64,000 bases of DNA from Rhodopseudomonas palustris (GCF_007005445.1 NZ_CP041387.1:2046001-2110000); one strand, 5' to 3'; positions 36,003-45,444 are shown, counted from the first letter of the stretch. The notes: generated by a model from the sequence alone, not told the origin. A program made the numbers and translations.

Positions 36003-37148
36003 CTATCGCTTCTTCGGCTTACCCGATTTCGCCGGCTTCGCCGTCGCAACCGGCGCTGCGGCCTTGGCATCGGTATCGACGAACCGCGCAGGGATCTCGT
36101 CGGCCGCGGGCGCCGCAGCCGCCACCGGGGCAGGCTCCGGCTTCGCCGGCTTTTCGTCCGGATCGTCGAGCCGATGGCTGCCGACGCCGAGATAGATCAG
36201 GATCGGCGCCGCGATGAAGATCGACGTGTAGGTACCGACCAACACAACGCCGAACATCATCACCGCGGTAAAGGAGTGGATCGCGTTGCCCCCGAACACC
36301 AGAAGCGCCAGAAGCGCCAGAGTCACCGTCACATGGGTGATGATCGATCGCGACAGCGTCGAGTTGATCGACTCGTTGAGGAGTTGCGGCATCGGCATCT
36401 TCTTGTAGCGCCGCAGCATCTCGCGGATACGATCGTAGATCACCACGGTGTCGTTCAGCGAGTAGCCGAGAATCGTCAACAGTGCCGCGATCGAGGTCAG
36501 GTCGAAGTCGACCTGACTGATCGACATGAAGCCGATCGTCAGCACGATGTCGTGGACGTTGGCGATCATCGCGCCGAGCGCGAACTGCCATTCAAATCGG
36601 AACCAGAGATAGATCAGGATGCCGAGGATGGCGAGGATCAGCCCGAGCATACCGAAGGCGAGCAGTTCGCTCGAAACCCGTGGTCCAACCACTTCGACGC
36701 GACGATACTCGACGGATTCTCCGAGCGCCGCGCGCACCTTCTGCACGGCGTCCTGCTGCGCCTGGTCACCGCCCGGCTGCTCCGCCAACCGGATCAGTAC
36801 CTCCGAGGGGCCGCCGAACTGCTGCAACTGAACGTCGCCGAGCCCCAGCTTGCCGAGCGTCGCGCGCATCCCGGCGATATCGGCGGTCCCCGACTTGTCG
36901 CGAACTTCGAGCAGCGTTCCACCCTTGAAGTCGATACCGAAGTTCAGCCCGTGGGTGAAGAACAGCGTGATCGCCAGGATCGACAGCACCGCCGAGATCG
37001 GAAAACTGATGCGGCGGAATTGGGTGAAGTCGAAATGCGTCTCGTCGGGCACGATCCGCAGCGACGGCAACCAGTTCATGATGCTGACGAACGTCAGCAC
37101 CACGACGACTCCGCCCAGCCCGATCAAAATCCACTGTGTCGATGTCAC
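36003..37148 (-). CDS. secF: Protein translocase subunit SecF
   Basis: A 381-residue inner-membrane protein that works with SecD to pull exported proteins across the membrane using the proton gradient. Motifs: ALTLFFTHGLNFGIDFKGGTLLEV (first helix and the D-F-K-G-G motif), VVGPRVSSELL, then five helices including HDIVLTIGFMSI, SLNDTVVIYDRIRE and SIITHVTVTLALLALLVFGG. The last ~55 residues are an Ala/Pro/Lys-rich cytoplasmic tail (PAKPEPAPVAAAAPAADEI), longer than in E. coli. It follows secD by 25 bases. Confidence 0.96.
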   Translation of the reverse strand: MTSTQWILIGLGGVVVVLTFVSIMNWLPSLRIVPDETHFDFTQFRRISFPISAVLSILAITLFFTHGLNFGIDFKGGTLLEVRDKSGTADIAGMRATLGKLGLGDVQLQQFGGPSEVLIRLAEQPGGDQAQQDAVQKVRAALGESVEYRRVEVVGPRVSSELLAFGMLGLILAILGILIYLWFRFEWQFALGAMIANVHDIVLTIGFMSISQVDFDLTSIAALLTILGYSLNDTVVIYDRIREMLRRYKKMPMPQLLNESINSTLSRSIITHVTVTLALLALLVFGGNAIHSFTAVMMFGVVLVGTYTSIFIAAPILIYLGVGSHRLDDPDEKPAKPEPAPVAAAAPAADEIPARFVDTDAKAAAPVATAKPAKSGKPKKR

Positions 37149-37173
37149 TTGCAGCTCTCTCGGATAAGGTGCG

Positions 37174-38775
37174 TCAGATCGGCACGACTTGCGGCCGCTT
37201 CCACCGCACCCAGGCGGCGACGATCAGCCGCGTCACGGTGAAGGCGGTGAACACGGTGGTGATGATCCCGATGCCGAGCGTCACCGCGAAACCGCGCACC
37301 GGTCCGGTGCCGATATAGAACAGCACCGCGGCGGCGATGAAGGTGGTGATGTTGCTGTCGAGAATCGTCGATAGCGCGCGCTTGAAGCCTGCGTCGATCG
37401 CAGAAATCGCATTGCGGCCGGAGCGCAGCTCCTCGCGGATACGTTCGTAGATCAGCACGTTGCTGTCGACTGCGATGCCGACGGTAAGCACGATGCCGGC
37501 GATACCGGGCAGCGTCAGCGTAGCGTTGAGCATCGACAGGATGCCGAAGATCATCGCGACGTTGACGGCGACCGCGATGTTGGCGAACACGCCGAACAGC
37601 CGGTAGGTCAGCAGCATGAACACGATCACCAAGATCGAGCCGACATAGGCGGCGCGCTCACCCTTTTCGATCGAATCCTGGCCGAGACCAGGGCCGACGG
37701 TGCGCTCTTCGATAATGGTCAGAGGCGCCGGCAGCGCGCCGGCCCGGAGCAGGATCGCGAGATCGTTGGCGCCCTGCACGGTGAAGCTGCCGGAAATCTG
37801 GCCGGAGCCGCCGGTGATCGGTTCGCGGATAACCGGGGCCGAGATCACCTCGTTGTCGAGTACGATGGCGAATGGCAGCCCGACGTTCTCGGTGGTCGCA
37901 CGCGCGAATTTGCGGGCGCCGTTGGTGTTGAAGCGAAACGAGACGATCGGCTCGCCGCTGCGCTGATCGAAGCCGGGCTGCGCGTCGGTCAGATCGGCGC
38001 CCGAAACCAGCACCTGCTTCTTGATCACATAGGGCTGCTTCGGCGACGACGCGCTCATCAGCAACTCAGAGTCGGACGGAACGTTGCCCGCCATTGCCTG
38101 ATCGCCGGACACCGAAGCGTCGACCATGCGGAAGTCGAGCTTGGCGGTCTTGCCGAGCAGTTCCTTCAAGCGGGTCGGATCCTGAAGGCCCGGCACCTGA
38201 ACCAGGATTCTGTCGGCGCCCTGGCGCTGGATCAGCGGCTCGACCGTACCGAGTTCGTTGACGCGGCGTTCGACGATCTGAATCGACTGGTCGACCGACT
38301 GCCGGACGCGGTCGGAGATCGCCGCCTGCGGCACCGTTAGCCGGATCAGTCCTCCGCCGGCGTCGGAGACTTCCAGGTTGCGCTGGCCGTTGGATCCGAG
38401 CAGGCCCCCGAGCGGCTGCGACAGCTCACGCAGTTTCGTGAGCGCCGTCGGGACATCGGTATCCTTGGTGATCCGGACCTCGACGGAGTCTCCCTTGGTG
38501 GACAGCCCGGTATAGGCAATCCGTGCTTCGCGCAGCACCCGGCGGGCGTCGTCGCGCACAGATTCGAGCTTGTCTTTCTTGACCGAATTCGCGTCGACCT
38601 CGAGCAGGATGTGCGAACCACCCTGCAAATCGAGGCCAAGCACGAGGTGGCGCTGCGCCCATTTCGGCCAGTTCTTGACGGTGCTCTCGGGGAAGAAATT
38701 GGGAACGGCGCAAAGGCATACGATCAGCGCCGTCAGGATGATCGCCAGCGCCTTCCACCGTGAGATATACAGCAT
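37174..38775 (-). CDS. secD: Protein translocase subunit SecD
   Basis: A 533-residue membrane protein, partner of SecF. Signatures: the first helix LAIILTALIVCLCAVPNFFP, then LVLGLDLQGGSHILLEVD, the P1 head with periplasmic repeats, ITGGSGQISGSF, ERTVGPGLGQDSIEKG, and helices with TLPGIAGIVLTVGIAVDSNVLIYERIREEL, SNITTFIAAAVLFYIGTGPVRGFAVTLGIGI. The D in GIAVDSNVLIYERI is the conserved proton-path residue. Part of the yajC-secD-secF operon; 44 bases after yajC. Confidence 0.97.
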   Translation of the reverse strand: MLYISRWKALAIILTALIVCLCAVPNFFPESTVKNWPKWAQRHLVLGLDLQGGSHILLEVDANSVKKDKLESVRDDARRVLREARIAYTGLSTKGDSVEVRITKDTDVPTALTKLRELSQPLGGLLGSNGQRNLEVSDAGGGLIRLTVPQAAISDRVRQSVDQSIQIVERRVNELGTVEPLIQRQGADRILVQVPGLQDPTRLKELLGKTAKLDFRMVDASVSGDQAMAGNVPSDSELLMSASSPKQPYVIKKQVLVSGADLTDAQPGFDQRSGEPIVSFRFNTNGARKFARATTENVGLPFAIVLDNEVISAPVIREPITGGSGQISGSFTVQGANDLAILLRAGALPAPLTIIEERTVGPGLGQDSIEKGERAAYVGSILVIVFMLLTYRLFGVFANIAVAVNVAMIFGILSMLNATLTLPGIAGIVLTVGIAVDSNVLIYERIREELRSGRNAISAIDAGFKRALSTILDSNITTFIAAAVLFYIGTGPVRGFAVTLGIGIITTVFTAFTVTRLIVAAWVRWKRPQVVPI

Positions 38776-38819
38776 CGAGTTGTCCCGTCAGAAACCGAAA
38801 CAGCCACTGCGTCGGAGCA

Positions 38820-39257
38820 TCAGCTCGACGCGGTGTCGTCCTTGGTCGGCTCGGTCTTGTCTCCGTCGGTCTTGGCCGGAGCGTCCTTGTCCTTCTTGCC
38901 CTTGGCCTTGCCGTTGGCTTCGGGAGCATCCTTGACCGGCTCGCCTTTGCTGCGGACGCCGGTGATCATCTGGCGCATCTGGCGCGCGCGGATGCCGTCG
39001 GCGACTTCGAACTCGACGGTATCGTCGTCGATCACTTTGGTGACCTTGCCGACCAGGCCGCCGGAGGTGATGATGGTGTCGCCGCGGCGAATGTTCTTCA
39101 CCATCTCGGCGTGCTCTTTGACCTTCCTCTGCTGCGGCCGCAGGATCAGGAAGTACATGATGACGAAGATCAGCGCGAACGGCAGCAGCGACATCAGCAT
39201 GCTGTTGGCGTCGCCACCGGCAGCAGCGGCCTGGGCGTAGGCGGGCGTAACGAACAT
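38820..39257 (-). CDS. yajC: Preprotein translocase auxiliary subunit YajC
   Basis: A 145-residue single-helix membrane protein. Helix ~17-40 (LMSLLPFALIFVIMYFLILRPQQ) ends in the invariant R-P-Q-Q, followed by the soluble domain KVKEHAEMVKNIRRGDTIITSGGLVGKV. A highly charged Lys/Asp/Ala tail (EANGKAKGKKDKDAPAKTDG) extends it beyond the ~110 residues of E. coli. The ATG at 39257 has GGGGAAA upstream. It is the first gene of the Sec block and is divergent from the DUF815 ATPase gene. Confidence 0.95.
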   Translation of the reverse strand: MFVTPAYAQAAAAGGDANSMLMSLLPFALIFVIMYFLILRPQQRKVKEHAEMVKNIRRGDTIITSGGLVGKVTKVIDDDTVEFEVADGIRARQMRQMITGVRSKGEPVKDAPEANGKAKGKKDKDAPAKTDGDKTEPTKDDTASS

Positions 39258-39447
39258 TCGGATTTCCCCGTGAAAACGAGCGAGCCGACCCGGCGCGGAA
39301 AGCGACGGCCGGGGGCGCAAATTCGCGCGGACTATAACCGCCGCGGTCCCAATTGCAACGCCGCCACCCCGCTCTGAGCGCTCCCGTTTCCGTGGGTTGC
39401 CGGAGGTGCCATGGCCCGATATGGCTGCCGCGTCAGGAAGTTCAAGA

Positions 39448-40437
39448 ATGGCCAAAGCAACGAAAACCCGCCGCTCCAAAGCCGCCCCGAAATCAGCCGC
39501 CCGCAAGCAAGCCCGCCCGCCCGCGGCCAAGCGCGCCCCTTCGGGCGCTCCCCCCGGCACGCCCCTTGAGGGCGCCCTGCTGGAGCGGATCGCCCGTGCG
39601 CTGGAGGGCATTTCCGCCCACCTGGCGGGCACTTCCGCGGTCCCGGCCGATGCCGCGCTGAGTTCGGCCGAGGCGTTCGTCTGGCAACCGGAGGGGCGGC
39701 TGGCGCCGGTTCCCAGGGTCAGCCGGGTCGAGCTGTCGCTGCTGCAGGGCGTCGACCGGATGCGCGACACGCTGATCGAAAACACCGAACGGTTTGCAAC
39801 CGGCCTGCCCGCCAACAACGCGCTGCTGTGGGGGGCGCGGGGCATGGGCAAATCGTCGCTGGTCAAAGCCGCTCACGCGCATGTCAACGCGCGGCCCGAC
39901 GTCGCCGGCCGGCTGAAGCTGATCGAGATTCACCGCGAGGACATCGAAAGCCTGCCGGCGCTGATGGCGCTGCTGCGCGCCTCGGACTATCGCTTCATCG
40001 TGTTCTGCGACGATCTGTCGTTCGACGGCAACGACGCCACCTACAAATCGCTCAAGGCGGTGCTCGAAGGCGGTATCGAAGGCCGGCCCGACAACGTCAT
40101 CCTGTACGCAACCTCGAATCGCCGGCATCTGCTGGCGCGCGACATGATGGAGAACGAGCGATCGACCGCGATCAATCCCGGCGAAGCGGTGGAGGAGAAG
40201 GTGTCGCTGTCCGATCGATTCGGTCTGTGGCTCGGCTTCCACAAATGCAGCCAGGATGAATTCCTGGCGATGGTGCGCGGCTACTGCGCGCACTACGACA
40301 TCGCGATCGACGACGACCAGCTCGAACGCGAAGCACTGGAATGGTCGACCACCCGGGGGTCGCGCTCCGGCCGCGTCGCCTGGCAGTTCGTGCAAGACCT
40401 CGCCGGCCGGCTCGCGGTGCGACTCGGAACCGGGTAA
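39448..40437 (+). CDS. DUF815 AAA-type ATPase
   Basis: A 329-residue protein of the DUF815 family of P-loop ATPases. A basic N-terminal tail (KATKTRRSKAAPKSAARKQ) precedes a helical segment, then Walker A LLWGARGMGKSSLVKA (~131-146) and Walker B FIVFCDDLSFDGND (~192-205). Further motifs are NVILYATSNRRHLLARDM and EKVSLSDRFGLWLGF. The function of the family is unknown. The ATG at 39448 has AGGAAG upstream and was chosen over 39397. In this group it commonly neighbours yajC. Confidence 0.88.
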   Translation: MAKATKTRRSKAAPKSAARKQARPPAAKRAPSGAPPGTPLEGALLERIARALEGISAHLAGTSAVPADAALSSAEAFVWQPEGRLAPVPRVSRVELSLLQGVDRMRDTLIENTERFATGLPANNALLWGARGMGKSSLVKAAHAHVNARPDVAGRLKLIEIHREDIESLPALMALLRASDYRFIVFCDDLSFDGNDATYKSLKAVLEGGIEGRPDNVILYATSNRRHLLARDMMENERSTAINPGEAVEEKVSLSDRFGLWLGFHKCSQDEFLAMVRGYCAHYDIAIDDDQLEREALEWSTTRGSRSGRVAWQFVQDLAGRLAVRLGTG

Positions 40438-40609
40438 CCGGACTGCGGTTTCCGTCGCCGCCAAGGAAAGTCGGGGCGACTCGGAGGTTTCCGAGTTCGC
40501 AACCGGCGGTGCCTGCCCCTACAGTGCCGACAGCGATTCGTGGACAGGCACAGTCACGCGGACGGCCTGTGTCCGCGAGGGCGTCGATGGCGACTTTGGG
40601 GCGAAGTCC

Positions 40610-42302
40610 GTGCGCAACTCGATCAGCAACTCGATCATCTGTGTGTCCGCCGTGCTGGCCGCATCATGCGGCGCGCACGCTGCGGATCTGCCGCGGCCCC
40701 CGGCCGCCAAGGCCGTCGCCGTCTGGAACTGGACCGGCTTCTATCTCGGCGCTCATTTGGGCGCCGGCTTCGGCACCGCCAAGGTCGACAATCCTTTTGG
40801 GGCGTCGATCTACGGCGACACCGTGCGGACGCCGAAAGCGCTGGCGGGATTGCAGGCCGGCTACACCTGGCAAGCCCCCGGCTCGGCCTGGGTGCTCGGC
40901 GTTCGACGCCGATGGCACCGACACCTGTCTGGCCTATTCCGGCCAGTTCGTTTCGGCGAACTGTCGGATTCGCGAACACGTTCTGGGCACCCTGACCGGG
41001 CGGCTCGGCCACGCCTTCGGCGCGCAGGGCCGTTCGCTGCTGTACGTCAAAGGCGGCGGCGCGTTCCTGATCGGCAATCTGACCATGACGACCAACGCAT
41101 CGGACTATCTGGCTCAGCCCGGCGCCGAGCTGAACGCAACGCGCTGGGGCTGGACCGTCGGCGCCGGCATCGAGCACGCGCTGACGCCGCGCTGGTCGGT
41201 ACGGGCCGAATACGACTACGCGAATTTCGGCCGCCGCGGGATGGACACACCCGGCGGCGGATTTCTGCAGACGCCGTTCAACCCCAACACCCTGATCGAC
41301 ACGCCCGGCGCGCCGACGCAGGTGCGTCAGGACATGCATCTGATCAAGCTCGGGCTGAACTATCAGTTCGGCCGTGGCGACGGCGCATTCGATCAGGCGT
41401 CGCTGCTGCCGGTGAAGGCAGCCGCCGTCAATCCCTGGTCGTCCTGGCAGTTCGATGTCGGCGCGCGTTACTGGTACAGCCACGGCCGCTATCAGAACGA
41501 TCTGACGCTCAACACCGTCAACGCCCTCCAGGAGCATCTGGTGTCGCGCCTCACCTACGCGAGCGAAGGACACTCCGGCGAAGTGTTTTGGCGGATCGAC
41601 AGCCCGCAGAAGCTGTTCCTGAAGGGCTTCGCCGGCGGTGGCGCGCTGGTGGCGGGGAAGATGAACGACGAAGATTGGTTCCCCACCGACCAGCAAAACG
41701 CCACGGCGTATTCGAACACGGACCACGGCAAGGTCACAGGCACCATCGCCTATGCGACGCTGGACGCCGGTATCGATCTGTTCGGCAACGCGTCCGGCAA
41801 GCTCGGCGTGTTCGCCGGCTACAATTTCTATCGCGACCGCAAGGACGCGTTCGATTGCCGCCAGATCGCGCTGCAGGATCCCGGGGCATTCTGCGGATCG
41901 GCGCAAGGCATCTCGATCAGCCAATACGAAGACTGGCACTCGCTGCGGATCGGCGCCAACGGCACCATGACCGTCGCACCGAACACCAGGCTGCAGGTCG
42001 ACGCCGCCTACCTGCCCTACACTCATATTTCGGCGCTCGACATCCATCACAACAGAACCGACGTCGCCGACAAGAACTCACCGGCCTGGGGCACCGGACG
42101 CGGTGTTCAGTTGGAGGCGATCCTGAGTTACGACGTGACGCCGACGCTCAACATCGGTGTCGGCGGCCGCTATTGGGCGATGTGGGCGACCGATGTCGAG
42201 ACCGCAGGCTTCGGCAGCCCGGTGCCGACCCAGTTGCTGCCGATCCGCGTCGAGCGCTACGGCAGCTTCGTGCAGGCGTCGTACAAGTTCGGCGTCCACT
42301 GA
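40610..42302 (+). pseudogene. Two-barrel outer-membrane protein, frameshifted
   Basis: The reading frame is split. Phase 2, starting GTG at 40610, encodes a signal peptide (NSIICVSAVLAASCGAHAAD) and the first strands (VWNWTGFYLGAHLGAGFG, ALAGLQAGYTWQAPGSAWVLGV). At about 40900 the homology moves to phase 0 (FDADGTDTC...), which stays open to 42302. Comparison with related porins suggests loss of ~5 bases: GGCGTTCGAC where GGC-GTC-GAG-TTC-GAC is expected. The first barrel is Omp25-like; the second (SSWQFDVGARYWYSHGRYQNDLT to the C-terminal YGSFVQASYKFGVH) is a second OM beta-barrel. Without the shift the protein would be ~565 residues. It could be a recent pseudogene, phase variation or a sequence error. 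Confidence 0.75.
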
Positions 42303-42370
42303 CCGCAACCAGAGTAGTTCAGTTTCTGATCGAAACAGAGTTGCGCTTCGCAGACTTCGCAACCGGCACG

Positions 42371-42476
42371 ACCTCACCGGTGAGGAGGCGCAACGCGCCG
42401 TCTCGACCTCTGCGCCGCAGGCGATGCGGTTCCTCATCCTGCGAGACGCCCTGGTTTGTCGGACCGTCAGATGAGG
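42371..42476. repeat. Degenerate copies of the uvrA-type palindromic repeat
   Basis: ACCTCACCGGTGAGGAGGCG then CAACGCGCCGTCTCGACC (42371-42408) matches copy B of uvrA. TTCCTCATCCTGCGAGACGCC and TCAGATGAGG (42430-42476) looks like a partial second copy. Here the repeats are intergenic, which is their more usual location. Confidence 0.6.
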
Positions 42477-42569
42477 GCTTCATGCGCTCGGAAAGGGGCA
42501 AGTCCGCTGCGATCAATGAGGCGTTGTTAGCTCGACCGTATCGCCATCGCCGACCGCCGGCGGAACTGA

Positions 42570-42598
42570 AAATGCCCGGCTTTTCGGGCCGGGCATTT
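42570..42598 (-). terminator. Rho-independent terminator of the nlpD-like gene
   Basis: Perfect 11-base stem AAATGCCCGGC (42570-42580) / GCCGGGCATTT (42588-42598) with a 7-base loop, 32 bases after the gene's stop. On the minus strand the stem is followed by TC and a T-rich tract. Confidence 0.8.
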
Positions 42599-42629
42599 CG
42601 TCTTCCAGGTATCGCTCAACCAGCGTTGC

Positions 42630-44069
42630 TCAGGCGCCGTTGAGGAACTTGAGCGGATCGACCGGGGTCGATCCCTTGCGGATCTCGAAGTGCAGTTGCG
42701 GGGACGACACGTCGCCGCTCTGGCCGGATTTGGCGATCACTTGGCCGCGCTTGATGGACTCGCCGCGCTTGACCATCAGTTCGCTGGCATGGGCGTAGGC
42801 CGAGACGTAGCCGTTGGAATGCCGGATCAGCACCAGATTGCCGTAGCCCTTCAGCTCGCTGCCGGCGTAGGCGACGACGCCGTCTTCGGCAGCCTTCACC
42901 GGGGTGCCTTCCGGCACCGACAGGTTGATGCCGTCGTTCGACTTGCCGTTGGTCTTGGCGCCGTAGGCGGCGATGACGCGGCCGCGGGCCGGCCAGCGGA
43001 AGCTCGGCAGCGCGCCGGTCGCCTCGGCGGCCTTCACCGGGGAGGCATCGGCCGGGGCCGCGGATTCCGGTGTCTCGGTCGGAGCCACCATCCGGGCCTT
43101 CTGGGCGGGCTCGGCCGGCGTCGGAGCGACACTGGCCATCCGCACCGGCGCAGCGGCAGGAGCCGCAGCCGGGGCTGGCGCCTGCGGCTGGGCCGGCGCA
43201 GCCGCCGCGACCTGCGCGGTCGGCACGTTGATCTTCATGCCCGGCTTCAGCTTGGTCGTGGTGGTGAGATTGTTGTACCGCGCCAGCTCGCCGAGCGATA
43301 GGTTGTTGCGCCGCGCGATGTTGATCAGCGTGTCGCCGTTATTGACGTAGTGGACCCGGGACGCTGTCGGGGCCGGCGCCGCGGTGGCGACCGGACGCGG
43401 CGCCGGCGGAACGGCGGCCGGTGCGGCAACCGGCGCAGCCGCCTGGGCGGTCGTGGCGCGGCTCGGAATCACCAATTGCTGGCCAGGCTGCAATCGCCGC
43501 GGCCCCTTGTAGCCGTTGGCGCGCAGGATTTCGGCGGTCGAGACGCGATAGCGCTGCGCCAGGATCTCGAGGGTATCGCTGGTGCCGACGATGATCGTGG
43601 TGCCTGCAGCCGGGGCCGGTGCGGGAGCAGCCTGCATCGGCCGCGCCGCAGCGACCGAGCGCGGCGCCTGCACCGTCCCGGTCGACTCGATCGGGGCGCG
43701 CGGCGGCGGCTCGTAGGACGCGACACCGCGACCGCCGCCGGAGACGCCGGCACCCTGCCCCGCGACCGGATAGGACGGCGGCGCCGAGATCGGCGGCAGA
43801 GCCTGCGACTGGTACTGCGGCGATTGATATTGCGGCTGGTACGGCTGCTGATATTGCGGCTGCTGATACTGAGGCCGCGCATATTGCGGCAGCTCCTGCC
43901 GCTGCGGCTGACGTGCCACCGACCCGGTGGATTCGACCGGCCCGAACGGGGCCTGCTGGAAGCGTGTCTGCATGTCGGCGCTGCACGCACTGAAACCGAC
44001 CGACATCAACGCCAGCACCGCAACTTGCGGGGTGCGGCGCGAGCAAAGCAACGCGGCAACGCGGGACAT
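42630..44069 (-). CDS. nlpD: NlpD/DipM-like LysM-M23 lipoprotein with degenerate peptidase site
   Basis: A 479-residue lipoprotein: signal peptide and lipobox VGFSAC (cysteine ~29), Gln/Tyr/Pro-rich region with YQQP repeats (~60-100), LysM 1 (~150-197; TSDTLEILAQRYRVSTAEILRANG), LysM 2 (~235-282; NGDTLINIARRNNLSLGELARYN), an Ala/Pro linker, and an M23 LytM domain (~365-478). The zinc site is degraded: HxGxD reads NDGIN and HLHFE reads QLHFE. This is the pattern of amidase activators such as E. coli NlpD or EnvC and Caulobacter DipM. Downstream of pcm and surE, the classical surE-pcm-nlpD order. It should act in septal peptidoglycan splitting at the cell envelope. Confidence 0.9.
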   Translation of the reverse strand: MSRVAALLCSRRTPQVAVLALMSVGFSACSADMQTRFQQAPFGPVESTGSVARQPQRQELPQYARPQYQQPQYQQPYQPQYQSPQYQSQALPPISAPPSYPVAGQGAGVSGGGRGVASYEPPPRAPIESTGTVQAPRSVAAARPMQAAPAPAPAAGTTIIVGTSDTLEILAQRYRVSTAEILRANGYKGPRRLQPGQQLVIPSRATTAQAAAPVAAPAAVPPAPRPVATAAPAPTASRVHYVNNGDTLINIARRNNLSLGELARYNNLTTTTKLKPGMKINVPTAQVAAAAPAQPQAPAPAAAPAAAPVRMASVAPTPAEPAQKARMVAPTETPESAAPADASPVKAAEATGALPSFRWPARGRVIAAYGAKTNGKSNDGINLSVPEGTPVKAAEDGVVAYAGSELKGYGNLVLIRHSNGYVSAYAHASELMVKRGESIKRGQVIAKSGQSGDVSSPQLHFEIRKGSTPVDPLKFLNGA

Positions 44070-44122
44070 GGTTACTCACTCATACGCAATACGACAGGTA
44101 AATTGAGTAAACACCGCGCCAG

Positions 44123-44137
44123 TAAACAACCGTTTAA
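44123..44137 (-). promoter_or_regulatory. CtrA-like site upstream of the nlpD-like gene
   Basis: On the minus strand the sequence reads TTAA-N7-TTTA, one base from the CtrA consensus TTAA-N7-TTAA, 54-68 bases upstream of the nlpD ATG, with two GTTTACT repeats nearby. Cell-cycle control of division genes by CtrA is common in this class; a single near-match is weak evidence. Confidence 0.3.
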
Positions 44138-44189
44138 CCTTGCGCGGAAACCGCTTGTTGACGCTGAGAAATCGAAAAGCCGAGTGCGC

Positions 44190-44843
44190 TCAGAGCTCGC
44201 GCGCGGTGCCGCGCAGCGCGGGTACGAAGCGGACCTCGCCGAGTGCCTTGTGCTCGTCGCCGTCCCGGGAGCGGCGCACCCGCAGCAGCGTCTGCCGCCC
44301 GTTCGCTGGCCCGACCGGGGCGATTAGAATGCCGCCCGGATCGAGCAGATCGAGCAAACGCTGCGGCAGCTCTGGCACCGCGGCGGTGACCAGGATACGA
44401 TCGAAGGTGCCGGCGGTCTCCGGCAGGTCGAACCCGTCGCCGAATACCACTTCGACATTGTGACAGCCGAGCTCGGCGAGTCGCTTGCGGGCGCGGTCGG
44501 CCAGCGTCTTGAAGCGTTCATAGCTCAGCACGTCCCCCGCCAGCCGCGACAGCACCGCGGCGTGATAGCCGGAACCGGCGCCGATCTCGAGTACGCGGTC
44601 GCGCGGACGCAACTGAAGCTGCTCGGTCATGTAGGCGACCACGAACGGCTGACTGATGGTCTGGCCGCAGGCGATCGGCAGCGCGGTGTCGCGCCAAGCG
44701 CCGTCGCGATAGCCGGGATCGACGAACTGGTCGCGCGGCACCGCCTCCATGGTACGCAGCACCGCCTGATCGCTGATGCCGCGCCGCCGCAGGCTGAGCT
44801 GGAACATCATCTTTTCGGGCGGCGGCGCCGCGGGGCTCGGCAT
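44190..44843 (-). CDS. pcm: Protein-L-isoaspartate O-methyltransferase
   Basis: A 217-residue SAM-dependent repair enzyme that methylates isoaspartyl residues in damaged proteins. Motifs: [40 protein letters not shown], the SAM-binding [18 protein letters not shown], and [11 protein letters not shown]. The ATG at 44843 gives the usual length; the frame is open further upstream to 45050 without family support. It precedes the nlpD-like gene by 120 bases. The link to surE is broken by a plus-strand receiver gene. Confidence 0.94.
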   Translation of the reverse strand: MPSPAAPPPEKMMFQLSLRRRGISDQAVLRTMEAVPRDQFVDPGYRDGAWRDTALPIACGQTISQPFVVAYMTEQLQLRPRDRVLEIGAGSGYHAAVLSRLAGDVLSYERFKTLADRARKRLAELGCHNVEVVFGDGFDLPETAGTFDRILVTAAVPELPQRLLDLLDPGGILIAPVGPANGRQTLLRVRRSRDGDEHKALGEVRFVPALRGTAREL

Positions 44844-45069
44844 CTCGGGTCTCGCGATCGGTCGGTGCGCCGCCCACTCGGGTTCCGGATGGCGCGATTC
44901 TCGGCAGAGTGTTGGCGTGCGGAACGAAACCTGGCAAGTGCGGAGCGCCACGCAACGACGTAGGTCGCGCTTGCATTTGCCATCCCGCCGCTTATTTGCG
45001 ACGGTGTTCGGAGAAGCGCCTTTGCTGCAGATCGGCGCCCGCGACAGCACATTTCGAGGACATCATCCG

Positions 45070-45444
45070 ATGACGACACCTGGCCCGACCGGCGGCTCCG
45101 TTTTTCTGGTCGAGGACGAAGCGATGATCCGCATGATGGTGGCCGACATGCTCGAAGAGCTGGGCTTCTCGGTCGCCGCCGAGACCGGTGAGATCAACGA
45201 AGCGCTGCAACTCGCCGAAGCCACCGACTTCGACATCGCGATCCTCGACGTCAACGTCAACGGCAAGGTGATCTCGCCGGTCGCCGACCTGCTCAAGGCG
45301 CGCAACCGGCCGTTCATCTTCGCCACCGGCTACGGCACCCAGGGCGTGCCGGAAAACTATCGCGATCGCCCCGCGCTGCAGAAGCCGTTCCAGATCGAAT
45401 CGCTGAAGCAGGCGCTCGACGCCACGCTGCGCGGCGCCGCGTAG
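45070..45444 (+). CDS. Single-domain response regulator (receiver)
   Basis: A 124-residue CheY-like receiver with no output domain. Acidic pocket VFLVEDEAMIRMM (E-D), phosphoacceptor aspartate in IAILDVNVNGK, the conserved T/S position in FIFATGYGTQGVP, and lysine in RPALQKPFQ. The FATGYG motif and the DVNVNGKVISPVAD stretch are typical of the receiver class common as solo proteins in Rhizobiales. No kinase gene is adjacent. It stands alone between pcm and surE, on the opposite strand to both. Confidence 0.92.
   Translation: MTTPGPTGGSVFLVEDEAMIRMMVADMLEELGFSVAAETGEINEALQLAEATDFDIAILDVNVNGKVISPVADLLKARNRPFIFATGYGTQGVPENYRDRPALQKPFQIESLKQALDATLRGAA

Larger units (their letters stand above)
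42303..42629. other. 327-base gap with repeat remnants and a terminator
   Basis: Between the frameshifted porin and the convergent nlpD-like gene. It holds degenerate copies of the palindromic repeat also found in uvrA (~42371-42476) and a bidirectional-looking terminator at 42570-42598. No gene is supportable. Confidence 0.6.

Noticed and set aside
35763..37241. A 492-residue open frame opposite secF
   Set aside because: Arg-rich antisense shadow; secF on the other strand has full family support.
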